Below are positions 27,201-39,909 of a DNA stretch of 64,000 nucleotides, one piece after another. Source of the stretch: Lanius collurio (lineage: Eukaryota; Chordata; Aves; Passeriformes; Laniidae); contig JACBWW010000047.1 in the NCBI GenBank assembly GCA_020086605.1, positions 3,078,330-3,142,329 on the forward strand, written 5' to 3'. A program made the translations under genes and the position numbers. Position 1 is the first letter of the stretch, and every line of letters begins with the position of its first letter. A model generated the notes under the pieces. The model worked only from the letters and a program-made list of their open reading frames with translations. It ran no database searches and was not told the origin of the DNA.

Positions 27201-27792
27201 AAATGCTAAAATAGTTCTTGTCAGATTTTCTTGGATCTCTTTCTTTCCTTGTTTCAAAACAATTAGATTTATAACTCTAACATAATCAAAACAAAACTGA
27301 TGGACATTCCAATTTCCAGGCTCTGGGATGTAAATGTTGGCATTTGAAATAAAAATGTCACCCAGGTGAATGTCTGTCTGAGGTTGTGATCATCCTTGTT
27401 TCCTTGTGAGAGCTCAGATTCATGGAAGTTAATGGACTGCAATGCTGGAAACTGTTTCTACATTTATCAGGGCTATTTCCAGACTGAGTGTCTGTTGATA
27501 TTTATTTGTTTGGGTTTGGTTTTTTTTTCCTTAAAAATAAAACCATCTGTGTGTGAAATGGCATATTTTAGGCACAGGGTGTTCAAAACAAAACAAGTTT
27601 GTTTTATTAAAATTTATAGTTTATAGTGCTCCATGTAGCTGCAGATAGTGTTTTTTATATTGCTTTTTTTTATATTCTGATTTAAAAATTCATTCAGAAA
27701 TGGAGGTCATTTTGCATATTTTCCATTAATTTCTTGTATTAAAAAGAGCAAACTTGTGCTTTGTTTTGAGGGGAACTTCCTTTATTGAAAAG
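24207..27792. other. Unique sequence with one small tandem repeat
   Basis: No exon recognised. It contains the 20-bp tandem repeat at 26324-26388 and an AT-rich patch with TAATTAATTAG at about 26613-26625. T-rich runs occur at 24424-24436, 27520-27530 and 27660-27672. Confidence 0.5.
26324..26388 (+). repeat. 20-bp tandem repeat, 3.25 copies
   Basis: The unit GGAATGCCATACCAGTACCA is repeated at 26324-26343, 26344-26363 and 26364-26383, with a partial fourth start to 26388. Copy 2 differs by one base (CAATA instead of CAGTA). The near identity of copies suggests a recent expansion. It is open in one frame on each strand, but no coding context was found. Confidence 0.97.
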
Positions 27793-27983
27793 CTGTCATG
27801 CACTGGACAGAGAACTGGTGGAGTCACCATCCCACACCATTACTCTTTCCCTTTAAAAGATGTGTGGATGTGGCACTTGGAGACGTGGTGTAGTGGTGGC
27901 CTTGGCAGTGCTGGGTTGATGTTGGAATTGATCTTGGAGGTCTTTTCCAACCTCAAAGATTGCATAATTCTAAATTATTTTAT
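27793..27983 (+). mobile_element. CR1 LINE fragment, 3' end
   Basis: Sense copy: 'ggtggagtcaccatcccac', then 'atgtgtggatgtggcacttg', 'tggtgtagtggtggccttgg', 'cagtgctgggttgatgttgg' and 'gaggtcttttccaacctca', ending near 'gcataattcta'. This is the CR1 subtype with the 'gatgtggcacttgg' word. A weaker upstream extension into the preceding 25 bases is possible. Confidence 0.9.
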
Positions 27984-28650
27984 GGGTGTATGAATGCCAG
28001 TTGTTTCTTAACACCTTCTGGTTAGCAGTTGGTTTTTTGCTACAGTTAAAATTTTGTCTTTTGTTCTTGGTGTCTGAGCAATGTGGGTTAGGGGCAGTGT
28101 GGTGCTTCTCTTGTTTTCCTGCTCATTGTAGCAATGCTGGATTTTGATGAAATGGAATTGCTATTAAATGGTGTGTGGTATCCCTCCTGTAGCCACAGCA
28201 AATGAACCCATTCACATTTATTTATTGACCTCTTTTGTAGTTGCAGTTTCTTCTTGAGCTTCTTTGAATTTAAATATGTTGCGAGTTTTTAAACATAAAA
28301 TCAATGAAGTCCCCATGCTTCTGTTTGGTATTTGTTTGGGGTTTTGTTTGTTTGAGTTACAGATTGAAAGTACTGGGAAATCAAGCCTCATGATTCTGCT
28401 AACCAACTCTAAATCAACTTCTAAGACAACTTTAAGATGTTCAGTAAACCTTTACAGGAATTGATGCTGCCAAATGCTGTAGTGCTTCTCCAAACAGTGC
28501 TATTTTAACATAGTCTCCTTATAGAAAAGTCTTAGTGAAATATGTATTTATGTCACTACTTTCAAAAGGCAGAAATGAGCAGCACTACTTGTTTTACATG
28601 ATCAGAAATTCTTCTAGTGCAGTTTTGTGTAGTTTTTCAAGGTAGATTCA
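27984..28650. other. Unique sequence
   Basis: No exon or repeat recognised. A T/G-rich stretch (about 28322-28356) is one of several such stretches on this strand. Confidence 0.5.
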
Positions 28651-28812
28651 GATCATAGAATCACAGAATGGTTTGGGTTGGGAGGGACCTTAAAGCTCCT
28701 CTTGTTCCAGCTCCTGCCATGGACAGGGACACCTTCACCTATCCCAGCTTGCTCCAAGCCCCATCCAACCTGGCCTTGGACACTTCCAGAGATGGGAATT
28801 ATGTAGCATCCA
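28651..28812 (-). mobile_element. CR1 LINE fragment, 3' end with tail
   Basis: The + strand starts with 'gatcatagaatcacagaatg', then 'gtttgggttgggagggacct', 'ctgccatggacagggacacc', 'gccccatccaacctggcctt' and 'ggacacttccagagatggg'. This is an antisense CR1 with its end octamers intact. The resemblance stops in the region 28800-28815. Confidence 0.93.
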
Positions 28813-31152
28813 TTGGATACTCCACAGTACTGACTGCATCATTCCTGGCTGGTGTTTGAGAGAGGCAGGGAGACCAGAAAATTCTTGCTGTGCTGTGAAC
28901 AATGCGGAAATGGCTCAGTTACCTCTCAGGAGAGAGACAGTGGCAGGGGAAGGACAAATGAGACAACAGTAAATGAAGGAAGATTGATGGCCACTGAGAT
29001 GAGGGGTAGTTTTCTGTCTAAAACTGACTTCCCTGTGTTTCTGAGCATTCAGGGCAAAAACAGAAACAAAATATGTTGGTTTAATGCTGTGCCCTGATCT
29101 AGTGGCAAGGAAACATCCATGGAACTCGGTCTGCCTCAAAAAAATGAAGCAGTAATGTGTGGTTTAGTAGTTTTCAGGGACTGACTTTAATTCACCAGCT
29201 AATAACAGCATATGGGCTAGCACTGCTTACATGAAAATTGGTGCCTTTGAGACCGAAATTTTGTGTTGTGTGTGGTTATATAGCAAAAACTACTGTGTTG
29301 GATGGTTCAGGCATTTGAGGTTTTCCATACTGTGCAGCACAAGGTGTGTCCTTGTGCCCTAATGGAGCACTCAGCCAGCTGTGATACTCTGTGGGCTTTA
29401 AAGTTACTGCACAATGAGGTGCTTCAACACACTTTTCCTGTCTGTGCCAAGGTCTGCACTCCTGCTGCTGGAGTTCCATTATGCAAGTTGAAGTGTATGT
29501 TTGGGGAAAGGACAAACAAAAAGACTTTTCATCCAAAGGGAGATAAAGAGGTACTGCAAATAGTTAATAGGAAAGTGAAGTCACAAGAGAGTCCAAGAAA
29601 TAGAAAATTGAATGTAATGTTGTGGGAGTATTCAATTATTTTGAGTCTCCAGGTTAATTTTTTTTGGTTGGCTGGGTTTTTTTTCCATGAAAAGAAGGCA
29701 TGTTTTATCTTTGACACATTGGGAGATAGAACTGCTTGGTTTCCTGTCTGAATTTTGCCTGGAGGTTAGAATTGTGTGACCTTGTAGTTGGAGACTTTGG
29801 ACACAGATGGAACTGCGTTGTGCTTGGAAAGAGGTGGGGAGAAAGGCAAAGGAGGAAAAGACAGAATAAAAGCTATCAGTTGGTACAGATTGAGTAGAAC
29901 AAAGATGGGACTGTGGTGGCATAACCTGGATAGTCATTGAAACTTTCTGAGGGTGTTTTTTGATGAGTTAAACAGTAGGTGCCAAATCTTTACAAATAAT
30001 TTCTAATCCATGAGTGTCCTCAACTTGGTTTTATGTTTAAACAATGCACTACTTGCCCTTGTTTGCTTCCTCATCTCCTTAGGGTTGGATTTTATCATCC
30101 TTTAGTATCACTTCTTGAGCTCTTCATCCTCTTTAGATCAGTCATGGTGTAAGGTTGACTCTGTCTCTGTAGTAATTTAGACAGATTGAACAAAATGCTC
30201 TCTAAAAAGCAGGGAGGGAGGAATGGGAGCACAAAGTCCATATGGAAAGGACATACTGATGGAGTACTTTATCACACAGTAACACTTATAACTTACATTA
30301 GAGCTATAGCTCTGAAAGGTTTATTATGTGTAATTGTGATAATAAATCATAGTAAATTTCCCTAGCATTTAAAATGATTTTTAAATACCATACTTGTGTA
30401 AGCTTTTTTGGAAGTCCTGTGGGAATTATTTAATGTTAAACTGAGGATTTTGGTGTTTTTAATGAGCTGGGAGTATGTGCAGAGTGGTTTGGCAGTATTT
30501 CAGTTTTTGTAGATTACTTGGATCTGTTAATTAATGCAGCCCTTTGAGACCTTTTTGTGAAAATTAATGGGTTCCCTGAAGAATAACATTCCAAATGCTG
30601 GAGATCTGCAAGACTTTGGAGATAAGTGCTATTTTAAATTATGCCAGAGTTTACTAGCTTAGACAATATCTGTTGGTGTGAGAAGGACAGAAATTCACGA
30701 GAGACATGCTAAAGACAAACCACCTATTTATGCTTTTTTTCCCCCTTATTATACAAAGTACATAAATTAAAGAATTTTTAGATAACATGAAGATTTAGAA
30801 ATAACTAAGTGGGGGGGGGAACATTTCAAAATAAAGCCAAAGAAGAACAACTTTCTCAAGAAAAGAAACACTCCATGAATCACTTGAAGGGTTGTCTTCC
30901 CCGTGTCTGTACATCTGGGAGTCTTCACACCTTAGACACAGGAACTGGATCTGCCCTGGTTTTGAGCACACTGACACTGGAGGTGTTTTCACCAAGAAAC
31001 TGAGTTTGTTAGCTTGGGAGAACTGGGGTTTTTCCCCCTCACTTTTGGGGAAATTTAATGGTCTAGACTTCTTTGACCACCGTGTTGAATCAGAGTCTTT
31101 GTAGGAAGGTGCCTGGTTTGAACCAAAGCATGAATTAGGTTTTTTTTAGCAG
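28813..31152. other. Unique sequence
   Basis: No supported exon. An open frame of 149 codons at 29302-29751 has no splice sites or family resemblance. A run of nine G lies at 30811-30819. The AT-rich part at 30500-30580 has TTAATTAATG words, but less clustered than in the candidates listed elsewhere. Confidence 0.5.
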
Positions 31153-31748
31153 CCTGGGGTGCTAAAGAACTCAGCAGTGCTGGGGTGTGTGAGGAAGAGC
31201 ATTGCCAGCAGGTCAGGGAGGGATCCTGCCCCTCTGCTCAGCCCTGGGAGGCACCTCTGGAGTGCTGTGTCCTTCTCTGGGCTCTTCAGGACAGGAGGGA
31301 CAGGGAACTCCTGGAGCGGGGCCAGAGGAGGCTGCAGAAATGAGGAAGGGCTGGAGCATCTCTCTGAGGAGGAAAGGCTGGGGGAGCTGGGGTTCTTCAG
31401 CCTCAGAGGAGCCCCAGCTGAGAGGGGCCCTCATCCCTGTGTGTCCCTGTGTGCAGGGAGGGCTCCCAGGGGGAACCAGGCTCTGCTCTGTGGGGCCCAG
31501 CAATGGCACCAGAGGAATGAATGGGCAGGAACTGATGCTCAGGAAGTTCCACCTGGACAGGAGGAACTTTTCCTGTGCAGTGACTGAGCAGTGAAACAGA
31601 GAGCAGAGAGGCTGTGGTACTTCCTCACTGGAAGACCCATCTGGATGTGATCCTGTGCTGTGGGCTCTGGGATGACCCTGCTGGAGCAGGGAGGTGGGAC
31701 CAGATGAGCCAGTGTGGTCCCTTCCAGCCTGACTCATTCTGGGGTTAT
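31153..31748 (+). mobile_element. CR1 LINE, longest copy in the window (about 595 bp)
   Basis: A sense CR1 tail traceable over about 595 bases in the expected order: 'gaggaagagcattgccagca', 'gggatcctgcccctctgctc', 'ctggagtgctgtgtcc', 'gctggagcatctctctgagg', 'ctgaggaggaaaggctgggg', 'caggaagttccacctggaca', 'tggatgtgatcctgtgctgt', 'gaccctgctggagcagggag' and 'ggtcccttccagcctgactc'. The 5' part of the element, including most of the reverse-transcriptase ORF, is missing. Open frames of up to 174 codons on both strands fall within this GC-rich copy and are not genes. Confidence 0.95.
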
Positions 31749-34700
31749 GAGGTTAAATAGATTGTGAATTGTCAATGTGATCTTTGAAATGATCCCCATT
31801 GCTGTAATTGTGCCTTGATTTGTGCTCTTACCACTTCCAGTAGCTCTTTGCTGTTGTCTTTGGAGAAATCTGTTGCGTAGTTAAGTTCAGGTTTTTGACA
31901 CACAGACCTTATTTGGGCAGTGCTGTGAGGCACATCTTACAATGTATTTCCAAGCTTATATTCATTACTTCTGCTGTCTATTGTCAGTCTGATATATCAG
32001 TTCTCCTGGTCTTCTACTTTGTGTATCACTTGGAAGTTTTTAGCTGAGTCTTGCTGTTTGTAGTCTGCATAAATGGTTTGGTTTTCATTCTTGATGACTC
32101 CAGTTTTTTGTGAGATGTGTCACGTGCTTCAGTCCATTCTAGTCTAACTCAGAGTGAGGTTTGAAGATACCCCTCTTCTTTCTGCCTTTCAACCTGCCAA
32201 TGACTTTTCCATTTGATAAAACCTCTTTCTGTGGCCTTTTCTGTTTGCTGTGGGATTTTGTGAGCTTGGTTGGTTTGTTTGGGGTTTTTGGGGGGTCTGT
32301 CCTGTTTGGGGGAAGCTACTGTTGAACAGATAGAGGAACTTGAAGAGTTTCATTTGCCCACATCCTTCCTTTGTGATCAAGTGCTTTTGTTGCTGAGGTC
32401 AGACCAGTTTTGAGACAGCATCAGGGAAGGACAAGGAGCAGAGATATGGGTGCCCATAACAAATATAAGCACCTTATTAAAAACAGAGGGAGGTTTGAGG
32501 GGATTTTGAGCATCTCAGCATTAATTTTACACTGGGAGCTGCTCTTTGCTGTGCCCTTTCTGCCTTTGAAATGATTCTTTTTGCTGTGCTTTAGAGCACA
32601 CGTTGATGGATGCTTTTCAGTTTGAAAGTTATCCTTTCTAGATAAAAGTTAGCTCAGCAAAGACTACATTTGTTGGAATGAAGTCACATGAGGCTCCTCT
32701 CAAGTGCTGTCAGTAACACTCATTACTCCTTTAATTTAGAACTGTGGTCTAGCTTTTATCACCAAATTTAGAATTTAATTTGTGTGTTAACTTTGATTTT
32801 GTGACCCACTCATACCATCAGAAGAACCTTTCAGTCGAGTGAAGGATTTTAAAATAATGACCCTAGTCTTAAGCTTGATTTAAGATGTTAATTTGCTGTG
32901 AAATTCACATTTCCAACCCTTTTCCAAGTCTCACAAACCTGCTGCTTTCTGAGTGATGTGTTCTTTTGCTGACTGACTGACAGCTCTTACCTGGAGTGAA
33001 AGGGACAATCAAGGGGTACTTTTTTCTGGGTCAAAAGGCAGCAGCTTTAATACAGTTCTCATTCTATGCTGTTACAGGCCCCACAGAGTGTCTTATACTT
33101 CTTATTGCATTTGAAAGTAATAGAACAGTGTTAGTGGACGTTGATTGGATGGTAGATGAAAGCTCTTTCATTATAAAAATTGGATGTTCAAGGCATTTAG
33201 GAGCTCATGTGAATTTAATGGCACGAAAGGTACATGAGTTCAGAAATCTCAGCTTCTTGTCCTGAGAAAATGGAAAAGCTGACAAAATTCAGGTGATAAA
33301 ATACCTGTTAACAAGGTGGCTTAGGCTGTACAGACATTAGGTTTTGCTTTCTGATTTATACAGACTTTCTGCAAGGAATATCTTGCCAATATATAATGGG
33401 GGTGTTTGTTTAGAGGGGAAAAAATGTTTGATAAAGGCATTGTAATACTTAAGTGATGTGTAAATTCATCAGATTGTGAGTAATCCCAAGTTTTGTACCT
33501 GGAGACCTCTTGCAGGTGCCTGTTACTTCTGAGATGGTGACAGCAACTTTAAGAAGCAGAAGTTTGTTCTGTCAGTGAGCAGGAGTAGGGAATATGCAAC
33601 CCTCTAGGAATTGCTCTCTCACTTATAACCTATAAACTCTTTAAATACCAGAGATTATTTGCAGTAAGCCAATTCCAGTGTTGGTGAGTCTCATAATGCT
33701 AGGACAAGCTTCAGGGAATTACCTTGGATTTTTTTCCCTTTTTGTTGGTTTAAGTCTTACTTTGTATGACTGAATATGTGACCAAATACAGGAGAATCCT
33801 TTTCTTTAGTAAAAAAAAATCAACAAAACATGCAACTAATAAAAAGAAATCTAATATGGAGAGCCATTCAAAATCAGGAGAATGTCTGGTGTTTTTATTT
33901 CTCCTGTTTGCTTTTAAAATCTATTATTTTAATATTGATTTCATGTTTGTAGAACCAGACAGCACTTCTGCCAGCAATTCACTTTAGCTAAGGACTCTTC
34001 ACCGTGCTTGAAATTCAGACCTGCATTTGACACTTTAGCAGTCTTTCATGTTGAGATGACATCTCCTTTGGCTTTTGCTTTTTTGTTCTATTGATATTTT
34101 TAAAACATTTTATGGGTTTTTTTTTTCTTTTCCCTCCATGTGTGTAAACATTTTTTACTTTCTTATGAATTCATGTTGCATTTTAATCTGTGAAGGTTTT
34201 GGGGTGAGGTTTTTTTACCTTTTCTAGGTTAGAGGCTTTTGAGTTTTGTAAGATTATGTTGATGTATTGATGTATTTCATAAAGGCTACTGAATCTAAAC
34301 CCCAGCAGTGCTCCCTAGCACTCAGAAATCAGTGTAACTGCAGTTTGGAACAGATTCCCAGAACACTGGTGTGTTATAAACCCCATGACTCCTCAGAGAG
34401 TGACCCAGTCCCATGGCACTGTTACCTTAGGCTTCAGGTGATGAATTTCATATGCGAGTAAATGGATATGTGAAAATTTATTTACCTTTTAACTTTTTAA
34501 AATTCTGGTTTCATTCATACTGTTTAACAGAACATGGATAAAGGTCCTGCAGAGCTTGGCAGTGTGACCCTTTCCTTCATTGATCATTCTTTGTAGAGCT
34601 GATGTTTAAATAATGCAGTTATACAGAATAATACAGTGTAATTTAGATTTTTATAGAGAAATCACCTTATTTTCCATTTCTCACGTAAACCTCTATGCAT

Positions 34701-34929
34701 TCAAGTTTAACATGTTTATAATGACCTTTTTGACAGCTGTTGCTGGATTGAACAGTAGGAACTTGACTGTATACATTTCATAGTTAAGTAAATTAAATGG
34801 AATTTGTAATACTTCACTAATGGAAAAATCACCCAATTCTGGTTGAAAATTGAAGATAGGTTTCAGTAATGCCATGCTTTCACTTAACAACTTAATGCCT
34901 TTCTGCTCACCCAAAAGGTAAAACCTCAA
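31749..34929. other. Unique sequence
   Basis: No exon or transposon recognised. A G/T-only stretch lies at 32267-32312 and a T-rich stretch at about 34114-34125. Confidence 0.5.
32267..32312 (+). repeat. G/T-rich low-complexity stretch
   Basis: TTGGTTGGTTTGTTTGGGG followed by G and T runs including GGGGGG and GGGGG, interrupted by one CTGTCC. Several closely spaced G-runs make local G-quadruplex formation conceivable. Confidence 0.75.
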
Positions 34930-34969
34930 TGACAAATGATGGCACTGTGGGCTCTTCTATCTCTGTTGT

Positions 34970-35230
34970 GCCATTATCAGTATTTTATTCAACCCCACTG
35001 ACATTTCTTGTATGGTGCAATAACCTCAGTCAGCAGGAAATGCACAAAATAAATAATTGCAGCTTCTCTGTTAGCATGGCCTTGCTCAGTTCACTGCAAG
35101 CAAAATAGGATGGGAAGAATTAATGGAGTCACAGGCAAAAGCCCCAGAGCAATAATGATTAGGGGATATTAAATTAAGCAGTAATTGCATTAAATTAAAG
35201 TCACAGTCTGGTCTTCATTCACAATGCATT
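34970..35230. promoter_or_regulatory. Candidate conserved non-coding element
   Basis: A dense group of homeodomain-type words lies at 35150-35200: AATAATGATTAG, ATTAAATTAAG, AGTAATTGCATTAAATTAAA. It is flanked by non-repetitive sequence with CAGTCAGCAGGAAATG and AAATAAATAATTGCAG further upstream. There is no open frame. The density of ATTA/TAAT cores and the low-repeat context fit a developmental enhancer, but this rests on motif content only. Confidence 0.3.
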
Positions 35231-36648
35231 TCTTACAGCTGAAGTGTGGCCTTCTGTGTTTGTCTTACTCCTGGGGAATGGTGCTTGAACACGTCTTCCA
35301 CTACTCTGCAGTGCAGCCTTCCTGGATGAAGAGCTTCCTCCCCCCTCAAGCAAGCAGTGAAGGAAGGAAGTTGGGAGGGAAGGTGAAAGGAACTTATGAT
35401 GAGGAATAGGATTCTGCTGGCAGTATTTATACTTAGTAGTTTTTTTTCCTGGAGAAATAGAGGCTTAGGAATGTGTGTGATACTTATGCATGTTTGTTAC
35501 TGCACTCTGTAAATCAATGGCCACATAAAAAAGAGATTAGTGAGGAAAGAGATGATGTAAAGTGCACAAATAGGGAGAGGTTGGTCTGTGAATCCCACAT
35601 TTGTTGATGCTGGAGGATCTGTGGGATTTAGTGATTTTTATTGCTGTCAGAATCATGGGAAGGAACGAGAGTCTCTTTTTAGTCAGTATTTTAGATGGGT
35701 ATTTGTAGGGAATGGGACTTTGTATATTCCTCTGCTCCCGGAAGGGCTTTTGTTTTCACAGGTATGACATTCTTATTGAAGTAATGGTATCTTTGTTTCA
35801 AATACTGGAATTTTATAAGCTTTCTTTCTGAAGTAGAACTTTAAAGTAAAAGAAAGGAACAATTTACTAAAATTCATCGAGTAAAGGTGACCTACCTTCA
35901 AGAACTTTAGCAGTTTCTGCCCTGTACCTGTGAATGCTTCTATTGCTGTATTTTGATGAAAAGCATGTCATGTTAGCTTTTTTAGATTTTTGGCAGAACA
36001 TGCCAGGTTGACCCACTCAGGGTTATTTTTTTTAAAAAATCGTGTATTTCTGTTTCTTGTGCTGTGGTAAAAATTGTGTTGCTGTACTAGTGAAGTCAAG
36101 TGATGCATTGTGGAAATTTAGTTTTGAAAATAATTTCTTTATAGTTCCCTTTGCTATCTTGTGTCTAGGATTGAGAACTAATCAGAGTTGCAGGCTCAAA
36201 ATCTTCAGTGTGTGTGGCTGTACCTTGGATGTCTTCAGAGCTTACATCTGAAATGATGGGTTTTGCTGTAATTGTGCAAACAAGGAATGAGAAAATCTGC
36301 ATTTCAGTACCAGTGCATCTAATTTCCAGTTACTTGAGTGACTGGAGCTGGAATTTTCTGAAGCTTCCATTTGACATCTTTTAACTATTAAAATGGGTAT
36401 TTCAAATTTATGGGCATTCACTTACAGAAGGGATTGGCTTCCTTTCCATACCTTCACATCATGAAATATTCTTTAAATTTTATGCAGTAAGTAAAAACTG
36501 CAGGAAAACTATAAACTGGAACTTATAAAAGATGTATTTCAAGGTTTTGGTGTTACAGCATAAATACAGCATCTGTGGCACTAATATTTCCTTGAAAATT
36601 GGATTCAATTACCATGTGGTTTTATCAGCTGCTAAATGTAATTATTTT

Positions 36649-36664
36649 CACCTACCTTGAGGTG
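36649..36664. promoter_or_regulatory. Paired CACCT / AGGTG motif
   Basis: CACCT and its reverse complement AGGTG are separated by six bases in CACCTACCTTGAGGTG. CACCT is the core bound by ZEB and Snail family zinc-finger repressors, and paired cores are known to favour ZEB binding. The flanks carry ATTA words. Occurrence by chance is quite possible. Confidence 0.2.
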
Positions 36665-39600
36665 ACTCAAACTACTTGATTTTGTTTTAAATTAAAGCAA
36701 AAAAAAAAAGCCAAGCTGAGTCATGCTCAAGCTTTAGCATTTAGCAATCTTTTGGCAGCAGTGAGCCAGGGAAGCAAAAATTTGTACAATAAAATTGAGT
36801 GTACAGCAGGCCTGTGGCATGGAACAGTATCCAGAGCTGTCAGCCCTGCAGGGCTTTCCTGCTGGGACCCCCGACCTGAAGAGCCAGGGCTCCTGGTCCT
36901 GCTGGGCACAGGAACCCCACTGGGGTGAACAACAGCCCTGCTGCTTCCTCCAGTCCTGTTCCTTGGTCAGTGCCGTGGAGTTTGTCCATAAAAAACATGA
37001 AAAAGGCCTTTTGTGGGATTAAAAGAGCAGCCTGTCACTTGAGCTGCTGCAAAGATGAGTGATGAAAATGAGCCTGAGTGTGCTTTACATTCAAAGGCTT
37101 CAGGAAATAATAACAAAATCACATCTGCTGAGGTCACATAAAAGATGAAGTTTCTGGTTTTGAACAACCCAAACAGTGGAAAGTGCATGGAATGAAATTA
37201 CTTAACAGTGGATGATAAAGCCATGAACAACCACTCTGAAGGGCCAGAGATTAAATGTTCTAACGAAAAAGACACCAATTAAAGAGGGAAGGGAACATGA
37301 ACATTCCTTAGAAGTAGGCATGTTAATCGGTAATAACTCGACAAAAGTCACTGCTGTTACTCCAGCCCCAGTTCTGTATCTGAGGCATTTCCATGTCTGA
37401 GGGATAAAGGTGGCAAAATCTGGTGTATGCTGTAGAATAATAAAAAAAATGGGTGAAGGCTGGTTAAAAAAAAAGCACCTTTAAGCTGATTTTGTTCTCA
37501 GACTGACACTTAGTTTTCCAAGGATGTGGGGGAACAAGTTTTTATCCTCCTTCTTACTCTCCACGATTTGTATGGCTGCTGAGGTTCAGAAGGTGGGGGT
37601 GTTTTGCTGTATTTGCTGCTGAATTTTAAGGTTGCTTTCTATGGATTTTTAAGGCAGCCTTTCTTGCTTGCTTATAATATGTCTAGACTACCTAATCTTT
37701 CAGATACGAAAATTTTAGTGTTGTTCTTTTTGTATCTGGGAGATCCAGCTGAGTTGGAGCCAAATGTTAGGCTGTGCTACAGTTCTGTGGATCAGACAGA
37801 CACAAAGGCACCTGTGGACCTGGCATTGTATACAAGTGTTCCTTCCAGACTAAAGGCTGACTTTTTCAAAAGTGATCCTTACAAAATGTGGCAAAACATG
37901 CATTTATGCTTTAGTGTTGCTTAGATGTTTGACTTGAAATAGTTTTCCAGCTCGTACTTCCAAAGTTGCTCCACTCCTCAGGATTAAGCAAACTGGTAGA
38001 AATCCTTTTGCACAAGGTGTCAGCAATTTATTTCAACCCAAAGCTGGTTTTTCTGTTACTCCTCTAGAAATGAGAACCAGGGAGGTGAGATGTGGACACA
38101 CCTGCAGTGTGGCCTGAGGTAACTTGGGAATTGCTGGTGATCCAGAGCCCAAGTTCTGAACACCAGTCAGAGAGTTTATATTTGTGGTGAAAGTGAGTGG
38201 TGGTTTTGCTGAGCTGGTGTTCCATTTATCTGCAGTTAAAAAGCACAAGTACCTGCAAAATTACCCCAAGGTTTAAAATGCTGGCTTGAAACAGTGATCT
38301 TGAGGAACAGAACTGTCCCAGGGTGAGAGTATTTTCTTTCTTTCATGCTGGTGTTGTCTGGAAGTTTTGTGTGTAGACCCATGTAGTTGTTCTTGGAGTC
38401 CTAAAGTGGCATTGCTTAGTTCACTTTAAGTATGCTTTAAGGGCTTATTTGATTAGAGAACACTTGTTTTAAGGAAAAAAAAAGGCATGATAAGAGTTCA
38501 TCTGTATGTTGAACGTGCCAGTACTGTAAATTCAGTTCCATAACTCCAAGTGTGTAATAATTATGAGCAAATTACTATTCTTCAGAGTAATTTTTGACAA
38601 AAGAATGATGACCTTAACTCAGTACAGAACATTTAGGCTGTTCTCTATTGACAGAAAATCAATTAGAATCTTTAATTATTTTTGTGCAGCTTTTGAATGA
38701 TGATGTATAGATAAAACTGGGTGTTGTGCTGGGTCCTACAGCACAGTGCTGCCTTCCTGGCAGTGGTAAAACAGTTGGACAGCCTGATATCCTGGGCAAG
38801 TTTGATCTGTGAATGGCAGTTGTTGCCAAAATCCAGAAATGTGAAGATTTCTGGCTAGGAGATGATGGCTTAAAGCTGCATCTCTGTTCCCTGTCTGGTG
38901 CAATGGGGATTGAGGGGGAGGCAGCCCTGGGTGCTGTCTGGTACCAGCCCAGCCTTGGGATGCCCCTGTGCCAGGGCCACGTGTGCCCAGAGCACTCAGG
39001 GGGAGCAGACAGGGAGGGGATGCTCTGCTCTTGGCCTTTTGGGTCTTGAGAAATGAAAATGCAGCTTGGCTGAGGTGGCTTTATCTGTTCTAGCACCTCA
39101 CAAATCTGCTCCTGCAGTTTCAACAGCTGGTTTATGGAAATTGTGCTGTAAAACTTTACTGTTCAAAGTTGCTTTTTGTCACTTGTTATTCTCCATGGGG
39201 ATTCCATTGCTTTCTTATGGGAGAAAAGGGGAGTATAGAGCAGACCCCTTCCTTTGGAACTAGACTCAAAGATGGGGTTTTTTCTTTCTGGTAGTATAGC
39301 TGCACTTTCTATTTATTTTCTTTATCACTCATGTTTTTCTTTTCTCAAAACTGGGCCCATGGGGGTAATTTTTGAAAATGGCAAAGCTCATTTCAAATCT
39401 ACATATGTTAGTCTGTGCTGTCATTGGTGATAGTAACCCACAGACTTAAAAATGGCTTAAAAATGGAATCTTTGTCCTGCTTTAATTGCCATTTATATCC
39501 CCTCTATCCTCTGTTATGTAGCTCCTCCTTTCAGGGTAGAACAACCCCATGTGAATGGAATTCTCTTGAATTCTGCAACAGTGGTATCACATTTTCAATT

Positions 39601-39894
39601 TTCTTCTTGTGTTTTATTCCATCAGGACAGTTCCTATTTAATTTTCACTGCTCTTCTACCTGGTAAGCAAAGGACAGCAGGTGAAGTCCTTGATTCCTGA
39701 GTGCTGTAACCAGCAAAGCCTGCACCTGTGCAAAAGCAGTGCCTGCCCACAAGTCACCTTGCAAAATCTGAGCTGTTCATTGTTCAGCTCCATATCCTGA
39801 CCCAGTGGCAGGTGAATTTATAGTACTTTTATGCTAAGAAAATGGCTTATGTTTTGCACCTGTGGTTTCACTTGTAGCAGCATCTGTCTGCTCC

Positions 39895-39909
39895 TTTTTT
39901 TTTTTTTTT
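39895..39909 (+). repeat. T15 homopolymer
   Basis: Fifteen uninterrupted T, followed by ATTTTATAG. No polyadenylated retrocopy was recognised on the minus strand next to it. Confidence 0.85.

Noticed and set aside
29302..29751. Open frame of 149 codons on +
   Set aside because: Ends in low-complexity Phe/Lys-rich residues, has no recognisable domain, and no promoter or splice-site pattern.
31159..31737. Open frames of 142, 130 (+) and 174 (-) codons
   Set aside because: They lie within the CR1 copy at 31153-31748 and reflect its GC-rich 3' region, not a gene.
37604..37924. Open frame of 106 codons on + with a plausible-looking second half
   Set aside because: No acceptor/donor pair bounding a conserved-looking segment and no family recognised. 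Codon use is not distinguishable from chance.
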